A stretch of DNA of 64,000 bases, from the NCBI GenBank assembly GCA_030068145.1, contig JAPJBO010000233.1:124001-188000 (forward strand), written 5' to 3'. Both the position numbers and the translations under genes were made by a program. Under the pieces are notes generated by a model. The model made no database searches. It saw only the letters and a program-made list of their open reading frames with translations, and was not told the origin of the DNA. Of this stretch, positions 12,099 to 22,672 are shown one piece after another; the first letter of the stretch is position 1, and the number at the start of each line of letters is the position of its first letter. The DNA is from Diplonema papillatum. Its lineage: Eukaryota; Euglenozoa; Diplonemea; Diplonemida; Diplonemidae.

Positions 12099-12534
12099 TG
12101 GGCCACCCCACCACGCGTGCCCTTGTTCTGCGAATTTGAGCATCCTCGGCCACAGATGCATCCTAACCTCAAAATACCGCGGCAAATCACGGTCTGTCAG
12201 GAGGAGACGGACCGGCTTATCGGGCTTTGCGAGTTCCGTCATTAGACCATATTGGATTCAATGATAATCGTCGCTCGAAGCTAAGCAGCCAACATCCGTG
12301 AGTCGACCCTTCTCGTGTGTGCAGATGTGAAGGACACGTTGCGGTGTTGGTAGCTGCCGGGTGTCAATACACATTCTGGCACCCGAAGAATTATTTCACG
12401 GGTGGGTGGCTAGGGATACTATTTTCTCTCTCGAAACGCTGTGCAACAACACAGCCCGCCTCTGTCGACGCGACACCCACTGGCGGACAGCTTCCTGAGG
12501 GGATTGTCGCCTGTGTGCTGAACTCCAAGGAGAA
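12099..12534. other. Unannotated stretch
   Basis: No gene or clear repeat. A 12-base match to 5S rRNA (GAAGCTAAGCAG at about 12277) is too short to call. Confidence 0.3.
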
Positions 12535-14440
12535 GAACGTCTAGCAGAACAAGATGTATTCTGATTGCCGCCTGTGGGCTGAACTCCGAGGAGAACAACG
12601 TCTAGCAGAACAGGATGTACTCTGATTGCCGCCCGTGTGCTGAACTCCGAGGAGAACAACGTTTAGCAGGACAAGATGTATTCTGATTGCCGCCTGTGTG
12701 CTGAACTCCGAGGAGAACAACGTCTAGCAGAACAGGATATACTCTGATTGCCGACTGCCGTCAAAGCACTCCGAAGCCAGGGTTCGCCACGGGGAGGTCA
12801 AGCGGAAGCACTCCGCGGCTTGCCAGGCAAGCCGGTGCAGCGTTTGCAAGGACGATCCCGTGGCTTGTCTCGAGCCTGAGAACGGGGTGGATGCTTACCA
12901 AGCAGCGACTGTGCGCCTTTCGAGGTCGCCTGCGGTGGACTCGAAGCAGCCGGTGCCCCTTTGAAGAAAGGTCCCGCGGCTTGTCGAGTGGATGATAACG
13001 GGCGGACCCCGGGGGAAGCAACGTCTAGCAGAAAAGATGTATTTCTGAATGCCACGTCATGAAAGCGCTCCGAAGCCAGGGTTCGCGACGGGAAGGTCAA
13101 GCGGGTGCCCCTCTGGAAGTACTCCGCAGCTTACCAGGCAAGTCGTAGCAGTGTCTACGAGAACGGTCCTATGGATTGTCTCGAGCCTTAGAACGGAGTG
13201 GGCGCTTACTAAGCGGCGATCGTGCGCCTTTCGAGGTCGCCTGCGGTGGACCCGAAGCAGCCGTTGCCTCTTCGAAGAACAGTCCCGCAGCTTGTCGAGT
13301 GGATGATTACGGGAGGACTCCGGGGAAAACAACGTCTAGCAGAACAAGGTGTGTTCTGATTGCCGCCTGTGTGCTGAACCCGAGGAGTACAACGTCTAGC
13401 AGAACAAGATGTATTCTGATTGCCGACTGCTGTCATGAAAGCACTCCGAAGCCAGGGTTCGCGACGGGGAGGTCAAGCGGCTGCCCCTCTGGAAGTACTC
13501 TGCGGCTTGTCAGGCAAGTCGTCTACAAGAACGGTCCTATGGATTGTCTCGAGCCTGAGAACGGAGTGGACGCTTACTAAGCGGCGATCGTGCGCCTTTC
13601 GAGGTCGTCTGCGGTGGACCCGAAGCAGCCGTTGCCTCTTCGAAAAAAAAGTCCCGCGGCTTGTCGAGTGGATGATTACGGGCGGACTCCGGGGAAAACA
13701 ACGTCTAGCAGAAAAAGATGTATTCTGAATGCCACGTCATGAAAGCACTCCGAAGCCAGGGTCCACCACGCGGGTGCCCCGCTGGAAGTACTCCGCGGCG
13801 AGGCAGGCAGGTCGGTGCAGCGTCTGCAAGAACGGTCGCGTGCTATGTTAACTAGGCGGCGACTGTGCGCCTTTCGAGGTCGGACTCGAAGCAGCCGGCG
13901 CCCCTTTGAAGACAGGTCCCGCGGTTTGTCGAGTGGATGATTACGGGCGGACTCCGGGGAAAGCAACGTCTAGCAGAAAAGGATGTATTCTGAATGTCAT
14001 GTCATGAAAGCACTCCGAAGCCAGGGTTCGCCACGGGAGGTGCATCGGGCGCCCCTCTGGAAAGACTCCGCGGCTTGCCACGCAAACCGGTGCAGCGTCC
14101 GCAAGAAGGGTCCCGTGGCTTGTCTCGAGCCTGAGAACAGTGCGATTGTGCGCCTTTCGAGGTCGCGGTGGACTCGAAGCACCTTGAAAGGTCCGTCGAG
14201 TAGATGATGACGTGCTGAACTCCGAGGAGGAACAATGTCTAGCAGGACAAGGATCTACTATGATTGCCGTCAGACGAAAGTACTCCGAAGCCAGGATTCG
14301 CCACCGGGAAGTTTAGCGGGTGCCCCTCTGGAAGCACTCCGCGGCGAGGCAGGCAAGCCGGAGAAGCCTCTGCAAGAACGGTCTCGTGGCTTAGATCGAG
14401 CCTGAGAACGGAGTGGATGCTTACTAAGCGGCGATCGTGC
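12535..14440 (-). repeat. Tandem array derived from the 3' end of the next gene
   Basis: Two nested periodicities. 12535-12760 has about four 61-bp units (GAACTCCGAGGAG...CGTCTAGCAGAAC). From 12765 to 14440 there are about six larger units of roughly 230-370 bp starting near 12765, 13065, 13438, 13738, 14005 and 14275, each with GAAAGCACTCCGAAGCCAGG. On the minus strand every large unit carries a version of the last codons of the exon at 14424-14627 (FESTAGDLERRTIAA then stop) plus downstream sequence ending in the 61-bp unit. Identity is high but indels are frequent. Confidence 0.8.
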
Positions 14441-14627
14441 GCTTCTCGAGGTCGCCTGCAGTGGACTCGAAGTAGCCGGTGCCGCCGAAGAACGTCCGCG
14501 TCTCGTTCTTGCGCGCCTGAATTCGCTCGACCAGCACCGGGTGGATCTTGAAGCTCGCCATGCAGTCAATGCAGTCCGCGATCTCCTTCTTCACAGCGGC
14601 GTTCGGCGGGGGCCCGGGCCACTTCAC
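14424..14627 (-). CDS. Terminal exon of an unrecognised protein
   Basis: A 67-codon open stretch that looks genuinely coding: KWPGPPPNAAVKKEIADCID, then MASFKIHPVLVERIQARK, FFGGTGYFESTAGDLEKRTIAA. The coding side begins right after AAAAACAG, a usable acceptor formed by the A-tail of a RepA repeat. The frame closes at TAG, but CTTAGTAAGC there also contains a canonical GTAAGC donor, so the exon may be internal. I do not recognise the family. The tandem array downstream on the coding strand copies this exon end, which is the best evidence that the unit matters. Confidence 0.5.
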   Translation of the reverse strand: MKWPGPPPNAAVKKEIADCIDCMASFKIHPVLVERIQARKNETRTFFGGTGYFESTAGDLEKRTIAA

Positions 14628-14631
14628 CTGT

Positions 14632-14855
14632 TTTTTTTAGAGCTAAGGTTCGCTTGAGATTCCGGAAGTTTAGGGTCTCCGGGTGACCTTTGGTACATGG
14701 GTTCTAGACTGTTTCTTGTAGTAAGCGGTCGGGTTTTTGAAGTCTCCGTTTGACTGGTGTTCTTTTAGAGCATGTAAGCTAGGTGGGTGCGGGTTGTTTC
14801 TTTGGTGTACACATTTCAGTTCATTGTGAGTAGTGGCTAGCCATGTCCGGGACTG
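14632..14855 (-). repeat. RepA copy abutting an exon
   Basis: Minus-strand RepA whose A-tail ends four bases from the exon at 14424-14627. More diverged than the 1368 copy; ends near GGCTAGCCATGTCCGGGAC. Confidence 0.55.
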
Positions 14856-15755
14856 TTTGTGCTGCGGCGATATACGACAGATGACTGTGACGGCGTTCTT
14901 TTGATCGATGCTCGATACTTACTACGTTGCCTAGATGCTCCTGATCTGCTGTTTAGCTCTGCGAATGCTGAGCGGGGCTGATAGGGCAGGATGATTCACG
15001 GCTGATGCGGAAGTTCCGGTTGAGAATGAAAGGGCTTTGTGGAGAGATCCGATGGGGCTGTGGGCAGTATACTGTGGACCCACAACTTTCCCACAATTTC
15101 GTCAGAATAGCCACAGCATTTACCCACAATACGCTGGCTGATGTGGTTAGAATACTAGTCTCCCATGACCCAGGGAAACTGGGGTCCTTCGTCGCATGAT
15201 ACGTGGGAAAGTTCGTGTGGACGGAATTGATTTCAACCCTGGCACTGAAGCTTGCCAATATAACGGGCATGAGGGCGACGTCGGCAAAAAGTCAAGCCCC
15301 ACTCTCTTCTGCCCGTCCCCCCTCCTAGGGCAGTAATCATGGCAAACGTTGGTGAACGTTTGACAAACGTTTGCGTTTGCAAAATCCACGGCAAAGGTGA
15401 ACAAACGCTGGCTGCGCCTGCAGCGGGGATCCGAGTGCAGCGTCGGCTGAACACTCGAGCCACAAGGAGACAGGTCTTTTCGTGAGGGAAGCACTTGCTG
15501 GAGGCTAGTATCTCTCTGTGCACGCCCAAAGAGAACCAGAAGGATGCTTTTTCCCTTATTCTCGTCCGGTCCGCCCGCAGCCACGTCAACAAGTGCCATC
15601 AAGGGTCGTGTACTGTGTACGGACGCGATAAAACAAACGTTTGCACGTTTGTCAAACGTTTGCGTTTGCTAAATCTTCTCAAACGTACGTTTGCAAACGC
15701 TTGATAACATGCCGGCCTTCCCCCACCGCCAGGACCACGGCGCTTCAATGCATAC
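14856..15755. other. Gene-free stretch with palindromic-word clusters
   Basis: 15060-15145 contains several TTGTGGG/CCCACAA words. 15340-15410 and 15630-15702 are dense in AAACGTTTG and its reverse complement, including CAAACGTACGTTTG at about 15684. No gene is supported between them. Confidence 0.45.
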
Positions 15756-15917
15756 CTCCCCCGTAAGCAGGTTGTTGAGATGTAGTGCGATCTCTGCGCT
15801 CATTGTAGAGACGTCGGCTTCGACGAAGGTGAGCTCCTCGGCAAGCCGTTCTAAAACCGATTCTTGAGGATGCGAGCTTCGGAGCACAGGTGGGTCACTT
15901 CCGAAGTTGACAAGAAC
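15756..15917 (-). CDS. Orphan internal exon, unknown protein
   Basis: 162 nt (54 codons) open, bounded on the coding strand by CACACAG before and GAG|GTATGC after, both good splice signals. The translation has helix-forming composition: VLVNFGSDPPVLRSSHP, then ESVLERLAEELTFVEADV, then MSAEIALHLNNLLTGE. No family recognised. Neighbouring exons were not found; flanking DNA is repeat and palindrome clusters, in line with large introns. Confidence 0.4.
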
Positions 15918-16777
15918 CTGTGTGCGTGCGTGGTAAAGTTAACCCTTTACGGACAGGGGACATTCATGTCAACAAAGCGAGAACCCGAGCTAATCGGACA
16001 CTCGGCGTGACCAGAGCTACTATGACGACTGGATGGTAAAGCTGGCTGAGGGCTTTTCTTGTTTGGTAGCCCGCTGCGGCAACCTCATTCCGCGGCGCGT
16101 AAGCGCGAAGAGAATGTGGACGTGGATGCACCGAGCAGCCGCACAAACAATAGTCCTTTTTGTCGTGTCTTTGGCAGTTTCATTTTCAAGCTGCGAGTCG
16201 GCGTTGAATCGACAACAGAATGCCCTCCGATAGTTTCGTGGAAGGAAACGGTTTGCTTCGTAGCAATACGGGAGCTTCGTGTATATTTCTCGAGTGTTTG
16301 GCTCAACTTCATCCGTTTCCTTGTGTATAGCAAGTGCACACCTGACCCGCTAACAGCGGCAGAAGCCAATCTCGCTGATGAGCGTCGCGGATTCTATCCC
16401 AATGCTTGAGCTGCCGGGTTGGGGTTTTAGCTAGCTAGCCAAACATTCATGACACAAAAGACAGGCGCTTCGCTTTGTTTGTGCTCATTGTGTGCATTTT
16501 CAGGCAAATTACATGCTCAGGACAATACAGTGCAGCTCGCAAGCTTGTCTAGATTCCTCGGGATCCTTTGAGATGTCGCGACTGGCACTCCTCAAGTATT
16601 TCCAAAAAAGACAGGCGCTTCGTTTTGTTTGTACGTGCCGGTTGATCGTTGTCCCACTTGCATTTGCCCTGCGTTATTTTAAAGGAATTGACGGAAGGCA
16701 CGCTGTTTACGTCTTTTTAGCCTGCACAATACATTGAAGGGCAACCCGCAAGCTTGTTCGTACTGAAAAAAAGAATA
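15918..16777. other. Gene-free stretch with repeat fragments
   Basis: 16575-16665 resembles the tail of RepB (CCTCAAGTATTTCC) followed by GACAGGCGCTTCG...TGCCGGTTGATCG, which recurs inverted at 58225-58345. AAAGGAATTGACGGAAGG at about 16679 equals a universal SSU rRNA word, but flanking bases do not extend the match. Confidence 0.35.
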
Positions 16778-16922
16778 GGCGTCTTTGTTTCTAACGTGCC
16801 GGAGGGAGGATTAGCCTGCTAGTGAATGATAGTGAGTGAATATGATCGTAGGCTAATCTTCTCCAAACACGCTGGCAGCGTTCTCTTTCGTGTTACGATG
16901 CATTGTTACTGCAAAAAGTAAG
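16778..16922. repeat. Dispersed repeat RepG, copy 2
   Basis: Matches 4100-4240; see there. Confidence 0.5.
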
Positions 16923-17027
16923 AGTCTCGTCACTCGCACAACCGCGGCTGATACAATTTTTCGTTGAACGCGGTGCCAGATCGTTTACGCTGTATCCAGG
17001 ACGGACGCGTGTTAAACACTGTTTGCT

Positions 17028-17483
17028 GTATTTCCCTTTCTTTGGGCCCGCTAGCAGCGACGGACCTCGCTTCGTGGTGCCAACACGGGGGGAGAACTTG
17101 GAGATACAGAGAAAGAAGAAATGCGTAGTTTTGTTTTATTCTTTTACTTGTTGGTTGTTGAAACACAGAGGGTTGGATGGAGAGGACGCAGGCGTGCGTC
17201 GGGGCCCGTGAGGAAGCACCGGCCACCTTGCAAAGATGAGAATACCTGCCCTGGAAAGAAGCACCCTTTTTTTACTCGCGGGGGTAAGCACCCTTGCAGG
17301 GGCTCTTCCGTGTGCCTCCATGCGGAAGGACCTTTTAAGAAGGCCGCGGAAGTCGGCTGAGCCGGGAGCTACCGGAGAAGGTGTATGTGTTGTGTGCTTA
17401 GGTGTTACAACCTGGATCGATAAAATCGATTGCGGGATAATAAAACCTCGGGGATAAAAAACTGCGTGGTTTTCCCGTTCGAG
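17028..17483 (-). mobile_element. SIRE-like short relative of the VIPER-type element
   Basis: About 455 bp made only of the two ends of the retroelement at 50879-55130. The left part matches 50879-51141 (GGACGCAGGCGTGCGTCGGG, CTTCCGTGTGCCTCC) and the right part matches 54904-55130 (GGAGCTACCGGAGAAG, ACTGCGTGG). No coding part. On the minus strand its 5' end begins at TCGAACGGGAAAACC, 20 bases beyond the exon end of the gene at 17504-18073. Diverged from the other copies, so older than the element at 50879. Confidence 0.7.
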
Positions 17484-17503
17484 TGGAGAATCAAAAGCCA
17501 CAC

Positions 17504-18073
17504 AATCTGATCCAGGGACCGGCGTCCCTCGTGGATTTCTTTGAGGGCGATGTAGTGCGTCGGCCAGTCAGCGCCGGCGCCCTTCTGCTGCAGGTCCCGC
17601 ATTTTCTGCAGGAGCTTGTCGCGGACGAAGTCGCCGTAGATCATCAGCACCAGCAGAAACGCGCCGAGAAGCGCCTTCTTCGTGCGCAGATCCTTCCACG
17701 AGAGGACCTTCCACCGCTCCCTGCGCACGGTCAAGTTCTCGTGCGACTCGAAGAGGTTGAAGTGGTACCGGAGCCAGTTCTTGACCCCCCGGTACCGCTC
17801 GCGCCAGGCGCTCTCGCCCCGCAGCTCCTCCTCGATCTCCTCGTCGGTGAACTCGTACCTGTCCTGCCACCGCTGGCGCTCGCGCATCTGCTCCAACTCT
17901 TCGCTGGTCATCTTCCCGCCGCCGTCGGCCGCCGGGCCGTCATCCTCTCCAGCCTTCGGCACCCCGTCCGCTCCGGGCGCCGCGGCTGCCGCGTACCCCC
18001 TCGCGCGCACTCGCACCGCGAACGCAGCGCTCCCGCCGCCTTGTGTCAGCGCAGTCGCCAACACGCGGCGCAT
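17504..18073 (-). CDS. Mitochondrial-type single-span membrane protein, 5' exon
   Basis: Starts at ATG with an Arg/Ala-rich presequence (MRRVLATALTQ...VRARGYAAAA) typical of matrix import. A charged, helical stretch follows (SEELEQMRERQRWQDRYEF), then WRERYRGVKNWLRYHFNLF, one membrane span ALLGAFLLVLMIYGDFV near residues 138-154, and a tail with WPTHYIALKEIHEGRRSLDQ. The coding part probably ends at a GT donor (GATT|GTGTGG, 17503), because the frame then runs straight into the SIRE-like repeat. The family is not recognised; size and layout fit an accessory subunit of a respiratory complex or an inner-membrane assembly factor (inference). GC-rich codons and conserved-looking sequence argue for a live gene. 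A 105-bp tandem array lies directly upstream. Confidence 0.65.
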
Positions 18074-18167
18074 GCCGCTGCCGTCTCAACCCCGCCTTTC
18101 CCCCTCCCCGCCCCCTTTTTCCGCTGGCGTCCTGTTGTTGGTTATTGGTGTTGTGCTACAGCAGCAG

Positions 18168-18605
18168 CAGCGACTGTCAGTCTGTCCGTTCCTTTAGTCC
18201 TTTTGTAGTGCTTTTTCCCTTTTCCCCTGGGGGTTCTCGTCGAGTTACTTGCTGCTAGTGTGGGCTGCGCGAGCTGACTGTCAGTCTGTCCGTTCCTTTA
18301 GTCCATTTCGTATTGCTTTTCTCTTTTCCCCTGGGGGTTCTCGTCGAGTTACTTGCTGCTAGTGTGGGCTGCGCGAGCTGACTGTCAGCCTGTCCGTTCC
18401 TTTAGTCCATTTCGTATTGCTTTTTCCCTTTTCCCCTGGGGGTTCTCGTCGAGTTACTTGCTGCTAGTGTGGGCTGCGCGAGCTGACTGTCAGCCTGTCC
18501 GTTCCTTTAGTCCATTTCGTATTGCTTTTTCCCTTTTCCCCTGGGGGTTCTCGTCGAGTTACTTGCTGCTAGTGTGGGCTGCGCGAGTTGACTGTCAGAC
18601 TGTCC
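18168..18605. repeat. 105-bp tandem repeat, about four copies
   Basis: Units begin near 18172, 18275, 18380, 18485 and a last partial at 18590 (spacing 103, 105, 105, 105). Each contains TTTTCCCCTGGGGGTTCTCG and GTCCGTTCCTTTAGTCC. Copies are almost identical. The array lies about 100 bp upstream of the ATG of the gene at 17504-18073, so it occupies its promoter side. Confidence 0.85.
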
Positions 18606-19282
18606 GTTGGGCCTAAGAGTGGGTGTCGTTGTGGCCTCCCGGCCGGAGCCATCGTTGGATGACTCCTCGCTCGTTTCTTCGCGTTTGCGTCGGTACGCGC
18701 GCCGGGTGGACGAAGCCGGGGGCTGCTGCATTGGGTGGCGTTCGCCGGGCGGGGGTGCTGGCCCGGAGTTGCGGCGTTGGGGGGGGGGGGAAATGTTTCT
18801 TGGGTTTGAAGAGCGCGTGGTGCTTGCACCACTGAGGCCAGGTTATTTAACCGCGGATTTAGTGAAGGATTGTTCAGGAAACGGTCGCGGGGGGGAGGGG
18901 GGGGGTAGGGGGTACGACTCCCCGTGGGGAGGCTGTCCGGAAAACCTATTTTTGAGATTTTTTGACGTTTGGATGGCTATTCCAGGCACCAATCACCTGG
19001 AAATACAGTTTGGATGTCTTGGGAGAGGGTCCTTGAGGGCACCCCGCACTTTTCAGTACCTTTTCCGTCGTTTTTGAGGTGTTATGAGGGGTGCTGACGC
19101 AGCCGACCCCCCCTCGGGGCGGCGGGCGCATTTGCATGCCGCTGGCTCGGTAAACCTCAGGAACCCCCGTGGACACGCGTTCAAGACCTCTGAACGGCCA
19201 TAAATCCTCTCCTGGGACCTTCCGCGCCCCAGAAACGGCGAGGAACACTTCCAAAATCACTGATAATACATCCAGGAACACG
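18606..19282. other. Gene-free stretch
   Basis: G-runs and C-runs (for example near 18779 and 18890) create accidental open frames on both strands. No repeat family clearly assigned. Confidence 0.3.
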
Positions 19283-19402
19283 AAAAGTGCCAGCGGAAAC
19301 ACTAAAAAATACACGTGGAAACACTAGAAATACACGCGGAAACACTAAAAATACACGCGGAAACACTAATAATACAAGCGGAAACACCAAGAATGCACGC
19401 GG
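19283..19402. repeat. Degenerate 21-bp tandem repeat
   Basis: Five units of about 21 bp with core GGAAACACTAAAAATACACG. An inverted, more degenerate counterpart lies at about 20060-20245, so the two arms enclose roughly 660 bp. Confidence 0.6.
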
Positions 19403-19565
19403 AACAGCTGAGACTGTACGCAGAAGTCCCCATAAAGCCTGTACTGTAGACTGGAGGCATTCCAGCCCCTTCCCTTTGCTGTCTTGCAGCTCAGCGGGCT
19501 GCTGGGTGCCGTCTGCAGCACTGCCGGCTGTGTTCTCATCTCAGAAGGCTTGCCAGCACAAAGGA

Positions 19566-19967
19566 TCATTCTTTGGGCGGACAGAGTATTTTCCTCACCT
19601 TTACCAGTATCGTTGGGCAGGTGTGTGCTCCTGGATACCTTCGTCTTCTTACGGTCTGTAGGTGTACTTCCAGATCCCCGACTGTTCTTTCTTCCAGAAA
19701 TGCGCAACGCAGGAGTGCTAGGCTTTTAGCACGTGGTGCGTGCGTGAGGGAGCAACTCAAACACCATGTGTTTTCCGCTGCACCCTGCACCCTCCACAAA
19801 CACAGTCTCCTTGCCAACCGTCGCGCCACTTTTTGCAACCATATCCCCCCCCACGCCCGACGGGAAACTGTCCCATCCCATTCGCCTACCAACGCCTCGT
19901 ACTCATCCCTTGTGGGCTTGCAGAACACTCGCTTTCGTTGTGCCAGCCTTGCAAAAGAATGTCCCAC
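19566..19967 (-). CDS. Hypothetical ORF between inverted repeat arms
   Basis: 133-codon ATG-started frame. The middle reads like protein (TRDEYEALVGEWDGTVSRR, GGIWLQKVARRLARRL, then CLSC). No family recognised. It sits between the inverted 21-bp repeat tracts at 19283 and 20060, which could make it cargo of a decayed DNA transposon. Composition is not distinctive enough to exclude chance. Confidence 0.25.
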   Translation of the reverse strand: MGHSFARLAQRKRVFCKPTRDEYEALVGEWDGTVSRRAWGGIWLQKVARRLARRLCLWRVQGAAENTWCLSCSLTHAPRAKSLALLRCAFLEERTVGDLEVHLQTVRRRRYPGAHTCPTILVKVRKILCPPKE

Positions 19968-20902
19968 CGGAACACAGGCAGCGCACGGCTCCGGACAACC
20001 GGGGCACGGGATAAGGTGGGGTTTTATCTATTTTTTCGTGAATTTACCTGCAAATGGGTTGTTTTCTTAGTTTTACTAGTGTATTTGCTTGTATTTCCAG
20101 TATTTTTGCGTCTATATCTGGTGGTCCCGCTTGTATCTTAGTGTTTTTGTGTGTATTTTTAGTGTATTTCTAGTGGTCTGGCTGTAGTTTTAGTGTATTT
20201 GTAGTGGGTTCGGATGTATTCTTCGTGCTTTTGTACGTGTTTCCTGGGGGTCCTGAGGTCGGGCCTGGGCCTGGGGTGGTATTTGGACCTTCCTGGTGTT
20301 CGGCACATGTCCATGGGGGCTTCTCAGGGCTGCCAAGCCCCCAGCAATGATGAAACCTGCCAAAACGCACCATCACGCGCCAGGACCGTCCGGCGGCGGG
20401 GGGGGGGGTCTCTACCCCCCCCTCATGCCCATATAGGTGCAACTACATGCCGGGAGTCACCGTAGGTTCACTGAAGAGGCCCTAACATATGTCCAAAAGC
20501 TGTTTCGAGCTGGCAGGTAGCACAAAATAACAACCAAATGACAAAAATACGTAAATATAGGTTTTACGGACAGGTTCCACAGTGCCCCTAGGGGGAGGGG
20601 TGCGTGGGACGGAAGGGTCCTCCGCAGCACGTCGCCGCAGCGGCGCCGCGCGATCGATCGTTGGTGAGTCTCCCAGGCCGGAGCCTTACCGCGGTACTTG
20701 ATGAACGAGGAACGAACGAGGCGCAAAAAGAAACCACAACGGCTTTGCCATCGAGGTCGCAAAGAAAATGAACGAATACGACGAACAAAAGAGAAAGAAA
20801 GCCCGCGAAAAAAACGCAAGTGAAAAAGAAGAGAACAGCAAATGGAAGACACAGAAAAAAGACAAGAATAGTTGAGCCTGGGCCCTTGACGTGCGGCAGA
20901 AA
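19968..20902. other. Gene-free stretch with inverted repeat tract
   Basis: 20060-20245 is T-rich with words such as GTGTATTTTTAGTGTATTT, the reverse complement of the 19283 tract. G-run and C-run at 20398-20425. A-rich GAAAG tract 20700-20880 precedes RepC. Confidence 0.35.
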
Positions 20903-21194
20903 ATACTCGACGTAGCTGCTTCGACTCCGAATGGAAGGGGGGAAATATAGAGGTAAGGGGCAAATACAATACAAACACAACCTGATTTGTTCTTCGCCTA
21001 CACCGCCGTGTCCTGTTTTCTCACTCAGGACTTTTGACCTGTCGTGTTTGTGTGATTTGTCGTGTAGGGGGAGACCCCCATGACCTCACGTCCGTTCAAC
21101 ACGTGGTTCGGTAGTAACAGCACCTGGGATCCCTTCTGTTCTTTGTCGGGCAGCATCGTCGAGCATTTCCTTTCAAGCTGACGCTTATGTAAAA
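20903..21194 (+). repeat. Poly(A)-tailed repeat, family RepC
   Basis: About 290 bp from AAAATACTCGACGTAGCTGC to AGCTGACGCTTATGT plus A11. A near-complete second copy is at 56958-57253 and partial ones at 33040-33130 and 59090-59206. Head (AAATACTCGA) and tail (CAAGC..G.GCTTAT) match RepB, but the 230-bp bodies are different. Confidence 0.65.
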
Positions 21195-21947
21195 AAAAAA
21201 AGACGAAGAAAAAGAAGAAGTCGAGTCGCTCCTCTGCAGATCCGCAGCTGCCTCAAAAGACCGTTGCGAATTCAGCGTTGACAGTCTGCTGGGCACTGGG
21301 CAGGAGTCCCATTTTCGCACACCCACTGCTGTGTGAGACGCGGAATGCTTCGGAATTACCAACACGATTCCTGTTGTTCACAGCGGCTCCAATTTTCCAC
21401 ACAGAAGCAGCGGCTACCGGCCAATTGCGCAACCAAAAAGTCTTTGGGGCTTGGCGGCTTGCGCGTGACAGCACACAACCCGTAGAGCCGTCCGAGCACT
21501 TGTCCGCGTAGCGGAACCCTTCTAAGTGTTTCATTGATGCCCATAATTTCAGAGCCCTAAAACTGGACAGCTCGCCCCCTCGCGCCAAGCCTCTCTTCTC
21601 TACCACTACACATTCCTCCTCCGCCCTTGTTGTCTAGCACGCGGAGCTTACTTTGTATTTGTTGGTTAAAACACAGCACAATGGTAGAACAATACGCCAC
21701 GGGGCAACGGGGCAGCGCGGGACGGCACTGCCTCAACTCCGATGCGAGATTTTGCGGGCGAATACCGTCGAGCTCCAGCCCTTCGATGAGGCCCGACAGG
21801 CCACCACCGTTGTGGACGAAGGCTGAAGATTACGCCCGGCTGGTGTTCACCTCCTCGCATCCCAATATGTGCGCTACGAACGGGACACCGGCTCGTGACA
21901 GTGACCCTGCATATTGCAGCGCTGCGCCAAAGCGTGTGGCGATTTAA
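21195..21947. other. Stretch with no supported gene
   Basis: Short open pieces near 21730-21940 have protein-like composition in more than one frame and may be an old decayed coding region; I cannot name it. Confidence 0.3.
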
Positions 21948-22181
21948 GGTGCCGCGGGAAATCCCGACAGAGGGGGGGATCCAAGTGACCTCTCGGACGC
22001 AGAAGCCGAAAGGGAAGCCGTACAGAGACTGGCCAACTCCGAATTCGCGGAACGGTTAGCAGCGCAACGGGTGGAAGAGGCCTGGCTTGAGTGGTCACGA
22101 GTCAGTGAGCAGTATTTGCAGGATGCATTCGCAGTCCCTGTGGAAGAGAGAGGAAGGAGTACCGGCCGGGGGATGAAGTAG
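21948..22181 (+). other. 77-codon open stretch, decayed coding sequence?
   Basis: Opens after a TAA and runs to a TAG with no early ATG. The translation is strongly helical and acidic/basic: DLSDAEAEREAVQRLANSEF, then RLAAQRVEEAWLEWSRVSEQ, a composition unlikely for chance. No family recognised; a mobile-element protein or a host exon are both possible. Confidence 0.35.
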
Positions 22182-22436
22182 AAAGGCGTCTTGCTGGCAT
22201 CCTTTTCGCCGGGATACGTGTGCGCACGTGCATCCCGTACGAATAGCGATGCTATTGTAAAGAACCAGTGTGCTCAAAGCAGGCGTTCGGCAGTAGGGGT
22301 GGGTGTGAACTTCTTCTTCTTCCTTCTTCTGATGGTGGACACCTGGAGGTAGATCTCCACCCCAGCTGACCGCCGTTTTCATAACTTCAGCTACACTGTA
22401 CGCAAGAGTATGTTGATACGCTAAAGAGTAGGGCGA

Positions 22437-22672
22437 CTCAGAAAAATACTCGAGGGACTGCCTCGTGCTCATTTCGACGGAGGATAGAGGAGGAGAAAAG
22501 CAATACAACTACGAAGTGGGTCTTTTTCGTTGAGCGCTTACGCCCGCCACTGAACCCAGATTTACCGGTGTTTCGTGTGGGCTAACGCACACTTTACCTC
22601 CTTTGAGATTTCGCAACTGGCAGTCTCCTCAAGCATTTCCTACAAAGCAGGTGCGTATACAAAAGAATAAAA
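22437..22672 (+). repeat. RepB copy
   Basis: Near full-length RepB ending GTGCGTATACAAAAG. Matches 11868 and 58678 closely. Confidence 0.65.

Noticed and set aside
12271-12290. Match to 5S rRNA (GAAGCTAAGCAG)
   Set aside because: Only 12 bases; no other 5S box or folding partner around it.
16675-16695. SSU rRNA word AAAGGAATTGACGG
   Set aside because: The surrounding bases do not continue the rRNA alignment, unlike the fragments at 31278 and 60946.
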